This document shows positions 6,099 through 8,378 of a stretch of DNA of 8,378 nucleotides, one piece after another; position 1 is the stretch's first letter; each line of letters begins with the position of its first letter. The notes beneath the pieces were generated by a model, which did not search any database, was not told where the DNA came from, and was given only the letters and a program-made list of their open reading frames with translations. The DNA comes from Rhodospirillaceae bacterium UBA3470 (GTDB taxonomy: Bacteria; Pseudomonadota; Alphaproteobacteria; Rhodospirillales; Casp-alpha2): NCBI GenBank assembly GCA_002378125.1, contig DFRF01000104.1:1-8378 (forward strand), read 5' to 3'. The position numbers were made by a program, and so were the translations under genes.

Positions 6099-7294
6099 TT
6101 TATCCGGATCTGTTTCTCCGCTTCATCGGCGATGATCTCGGCGATGAGTTCACAATCAGACTCGTTAAATGTCAGAGGCACGCGCATGTCGCAAGTTGTC
6201 GAAAGCGTATTCAGAGTTTTCGGTAGCTCCGGTATGTTGTCTAAATAACGCCAACTGTCATACCGGCTGGTAAACGCAACTGGGTCTTCGGGACCGAACC
6301 ATTTAAGCTCTACTCCGCGCGCCAGGCATGTATCTATGAAGGCCGGTATTTTGTCGACACCGAAGCCATCCACATGGAATTGGATTGATGAGCCAACGTA
6401 GAATTCATGTTGGGGTCGATCGACAATACGGATGCCCGGTGCGTTCCTAAGGCCGTTTTCGATAGTACGGTAACGCGTGTTCCAGCACTGGATATTGTTG
6501 TCAAGATTTGGCAATTGGGCGCGCAGAATTGCCGCACGTAGATTATCGAGTCGTGCGGAACAATTGGGTGTTTCCAGCCGTATACTTCCAAAGGTTTCGA
6601 TTGGCGGCGCTGTGCCGTGGCGCTCATAAAGCATGTAGGAGCCTGACAGCATGATGGCACGTGCCGCGATCTCAGCATCATCGGTGGTTAACAGACCGCC
6701 TTCACCTGAGTTCATATGTTTATAGGTCTGAGTGGAAAAGCAGGCGACGGCGCCGAAATTTCCAGACTTCCGGCCTCTCCATTCAGCCCCCATGGTATGC
6801 GCGCAATCTTCAATAAGAATGATGTCGAACTCATCGCAAATTTTACAAATCTCTTCCATGTCGGCGATATGGCCGCGCATATGAGAAAGCATCATAAATC
6901 TGGCGCCGCTTTCCTCTGCCTTAGAGCGAAAATCGTCGATATCCGTCAACCAATCATCCCCGATCTCCACAAACACGGGCACGGCGCCCACGGCGTGGAT
7001 AGCACCAGGCACTGGTGCTAACGTGTAGGCATTCGCAAGAATTAGATCGCCGGGCTCGATACCCGCAGCCCTCAGTGCAATCTGAATTGCCTGACCTCCG
7101 GATGTGACAGCTAAACAGTAGTCGACACCTTGGTAGGCTGCATACTCGGACTCAAGCAATGCGGTATCACTGATTTCACCCGGCCCCGTATTGTAACGAT
7201 GCAAGCGCCCTGACTTTAAAATATCGACCGCTTTCTCGACCCCACTTGAGGGGATAGCCTCTTGCTGAGTGAAGGATTTATCGAATGTTTTCAT
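6095..7294 (-). CDS. DegT/DnrJ/EryC1/StrS-type PLP-dependent aminotransferase
   Basis: Complete 399-residue cytoplasmic enzyme of fold-type I, normal length for the family (about 370-410). It would use PLP to move an amino group, usually from glutamate or glutamine, onto a keto group; related members act on keto-sugars or on keto-cyclitols. Visible landmarks are the substrate/PLP region SGGQAIQIAL at 65-74, IEDCAHTMGA at 161-170 with D163 as the probable pyridine-nitrogen partner, and FSTQTYKHMNSGEGG at 186-200 with K192 as the probable Schiff-base lysine (family form FS-x-x-K-x-x-x-x-GEGG). SHMRGH at 137-142 and the TQTYKH wording differ from the sugar-nucleotide aminotransferases I know (HPTK), which suggests a separate, perhaps catabolic, subgroup. 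The ATG is supported by AGGA six bases upstream. It is the second gene after the HisD-like dehydrogenase, with 8 nt between them, so they are probably cotranscribed. No sugar-nucleotide or glycosyltransferase genes are nearby. The substrate is unknown. Confidence 0.92.
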   Translation of the reverse strand: MKTFDKSFTQQEAIPSSGVEKAVDILKSGRLHRYNTGPGEISDTALLESEYAAYQGVDYCLAVTSGGQAIQIALRAAGIEPGDLILANAYTLAPVPGAIHAVGAVPVFVEIGDDWLTDIDDFRSKAEESGARFMMLSHMRGHIADMEEICKICDEFDIILIEDCAHTMGAEWRGRKSGNFGAVACFSTQTYKHMNSGEGGLLTTDDAEIAARAIMLSGSYMLYERHGTAPPIETFGSIRLETPNCSARLDNLRAAILRAQLPNLDNNIQCWNTRYRTIENGLRNAPGIRIVDRPQHEFYVGSSIQFHVDGFGVDKIPAFIDTCLARGVELKWFGPEDPVAFTSRYDSWRYLDNIPELPKTLNTLSTTCDMRVPLTFNESDCELIAEIIADEAEKQIRIN

Positions 7295-7300
7295 GATTAT

Positions 7301-7304
7301 TCCT
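7301..7304 (-). promoter_or_regulatory. Shine-Dalgarno AGGA for the aminotransferase, inside the upstream stop
   Basis: Read on the minus strand, the dehydrogenase ends TAC-TAG followed by GAATAATC and the aminotransferase ATG. AGGA uses the last two bases of the TAG stop and lies 6 nt before the ATG, an ideal spacing. It confirms the start at 7294 and suggests that a ribosome ending the first gene can re-initiate on the second. Confidence 0.7.
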
Positions 7305-8376
7305 AGTAGCGTCTCTGCTCTGCGACCTCAAAGTCCCAATCGACGTCGGGGAAATACTTTCGGAGCCGCCAGTCACAGGCGCGCGCATGACCCTCCATGC
7401 CTTCCGCTCGCGAGATACGAGATCCCACGGCACTGAAGACCGCATTGGCCTGGGCATCCAGTTCCTGGTAGGTAAGCACCTTCATGAACTTGTGCACATT
7501 GAGGCCGCCACTATAACGCCCGGCACGCTTGGTCGGCAGGATATGATTTGTACCAGAGCACTTGTCACCGTGGGTGACCGTACTACCCTCGCCCAGAAAT
7601 AGTGAGCCGTAGTTGTTGAGGTTGGTTTTCCACCACTCAAGATTTGCGGCAATAACTTGAAGATGCTCCGGTGCGTATTGGTCACTTACTCTTACCACCT
7701 CATCGCGATTATCACAGAGCACGATTTCACCGAAGTTCTGCCAAGCTGTCATGACTACCTCTTCGTTGGGCATGTCGGCAGCGACCTTGGGAACAATCTG
7801 GGCAACACGCTGGCCAACATCGCGCGACGTTGTGAATAACCACACCGGTGAATTCGGTCCGTGTTCCGCCTGCGAAGTGAGATCAACGGCGATAGTCATG
7901 GGATCAGCGCTTTTATCGGCAATAATCGCGGACTCTGTTGGACCGGCGAAGACATCAATGCCGACCTGACCGAACAAGATGCGCTTCGCTTCCGCCACAT
8001 AGGCATTGCCCGGACCGACGACGATATCGGCCTCTTTTCCAGTGAAGAGACCGTAAGCCATAGCGGCGACGCCCTGGACGCCGCCCATTTCTAGAATCAC
8101 GTCGGCCCCGGCCAAATCCATAGCATAGGCGATGGCGGGATGGATCGAGCCCGCGTGCGGCGGGGAACAGGCGATAATAAACGGTACACCCGCAACTTTG
8201 GCGGTAGCGATACTCATAATTGCCGAGGCGATATGGGCGTAACGCCCGCCCGGCACGTAGCAGCCGGCGCACTGCACAGGCAGCACGCGCTGGCCCAGCC
8301 GTACACCTGGCTCGGTCTCAATCTCAAATTCCTTTAGGCTGTTACGCTGTGCCTCGGCAAAGCGTTTGACCTGCCT
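7303..8376 (-). CDS. HisD-superfamily NAD-dependent dehydrogenase, N-terminus cut off (HpsN-like)
   Basis: The frame is open to the window edge; 357 C-terminal residues are visible of an expected ~430, so about 70-80 N-terminal residues lie outside. An internal GTG at 8284-8286 is not the start, because family sequence (VKRFAEAQRNSLKEFE) continues upstream of it. Conserved features, numbered in the visible part: CYVPGG at 39-44, NAD-binding GPGNAYVAEAKR at 121-132, FAGPTES at 143-149, probable zinc ligands Q169 and H172 (SQAEHG), catalytic E237-H238 (APEHL), D271 and H278 (GDKCSGTNH), E325 and H330 (EGMEGH). All zinc and catalytic positions of histidinol dehydrogenase are kept, so it should be an active zinc-dependent four-electron alcohol-to-acid oxidoreductase. 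After LPT it reads KRAGRYSGGLNVHKFMKVLTYQ, which resembles sulfopropanediol 3-dehydrogenase (HpsN) as I recall it, not the T-A-R-F-S-S-P-L stretch of biosynthetic HisD. No his genes are adjacent. An automatic annotation would say histidinol dehydrogenase; I favour a catabolic paralogue. Confidence 0.9.
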   Translation of the reverse strand, partial: RQVKRFAEAQRNSLKEFEIETEPGVRLGQRVLPVQCAGCYVPGGRYAHIASAIMSIATAKVAGVPFIIACSPPHAGSIHPAIAYAMDLAGADVILEMGGVQGVAAMAYGLFTGKEADIVVGPGNAYVAEAKRILFGQVGIDVFAGPTESAIIADKSADPMTIAVDLTSQAEHGPNSPVWLFTTSRDVGQRVAQIVPKVAADMPNEEVVMTAWQNFGEIVLCDNRDEVVRVSDQYAPEHLQVIAANLEWWKTNLNNYGSLFLGEGSTVTHGDKCSGTNHILPTKRAGRYSGGLNVHKFMKVLTYQELDAQANAVFSAVGSRISRAEGMEGHARACDWRLRKYFPDVDWDFEVAEQRRY

Positions 8377-8378
8377 GT

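Noticed and set aside
6095..7294. Calling the aminotransferase a sugar-nucleotide enzyme (e.g. a perosamine or dTDP-sugar aminotransferase)
   Set aside because: The active-site lysine context differs from those enzymes, and no polysaccharide genes are present in the window.
8284..8286. GTG at 8284-8286 as the dehydrogenase start
   Set aside because: The frame continues upstream to the window edge with clear family sequence, so the gene is truncated by the window and does not start there.
1..8378. Mobile elements, CRISPR arrays, tRNA/rRNA genes, integration sites
   Set aside because: I scanned by eye and found no transposase-like frame, no regularly spaced repeats, no terminal inverted repeats with flanking duplications, and no tRNA-like cloverleaf.

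Overview
The window looks like accessory or catabolic chromosome from a proteobacterium, most likely an alphaproteobacterium. That placement is an inference from codon use, moderate GC content and gene families; nothing here (no rRNA or tRNA) fixes the taxon. Six protein-coding genes are supported: four complete or nearly complete enzymes or enzyme parts and two transporters. Two of the six are cut by the window edges. I see no RNA gene, CRISPR array, transposase, insertion sequence or attachment site.

Left block (2-3862, + strand): a tight operon. It holds the last 45 codons of a hydantoinase B/oxoprolinase-type subunit (HyuB), a complete hydantoinase A subunit (HyuA) starting four bases after the HyuB stop, and a three-domain thiamine-diphosphate (ThDP) enzyme of the acetolactate synthase/benzoylformate decarboxylase superfamily. 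The ThDP gene overlaps the hyuA stop by ATGA. The layout suggests ATP-dependent opening of a cyclic amide or lactam-like substrate, coupled to a ThDP-dependent C-C cleavage or carboligation. The substrate cannot be read from the sequence.

Middle block (3863-6098, + strand): a 310-bp gap, partly AT-rich, then one DppB-type inner-membrane permease of a peptide/oligopeptide ABC importer. No DppC partner, ATPase or binding protein follows it. After a 186-bp spacer comes a TauE/SafE-family (DUF81) anion exporter.

Right block (6095-8376, - strand): a two-gene operon read toward the middle. The first gene is a HisD-superfamily NAD-dependent dehydrogenase, cut at its N-terminus by the window edge. 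The second, 8 nt downstream, is a DegT/DnrJ/EryC1/StrS-type PLP aminotransferase. The aminotransferase converges on the tauE-like gene so tightly that the two stop codons share TTAA. The dehydrogenase carries C-terminal sequence that, from memory, resembles sulfopropanediol 3-dehydrogenase (HpsN) more than biosynthetic histidinol dehydrogenase, and no other his gene is present.

Together the genes read as catabolism and transport of small nitrogen-containing and perhaps sulfonated organic compounds: import, ring opening, oxidation of an alcohol, transamination, and anion export. The link between the left and right blocks is only proximity. No single element is clearly a new system. The best candidates for a second look are the hyuBA-ThDP module and the HpsN-like dehydrogenase/aminotransferase pair beside a sulfite-exporter-family protein.
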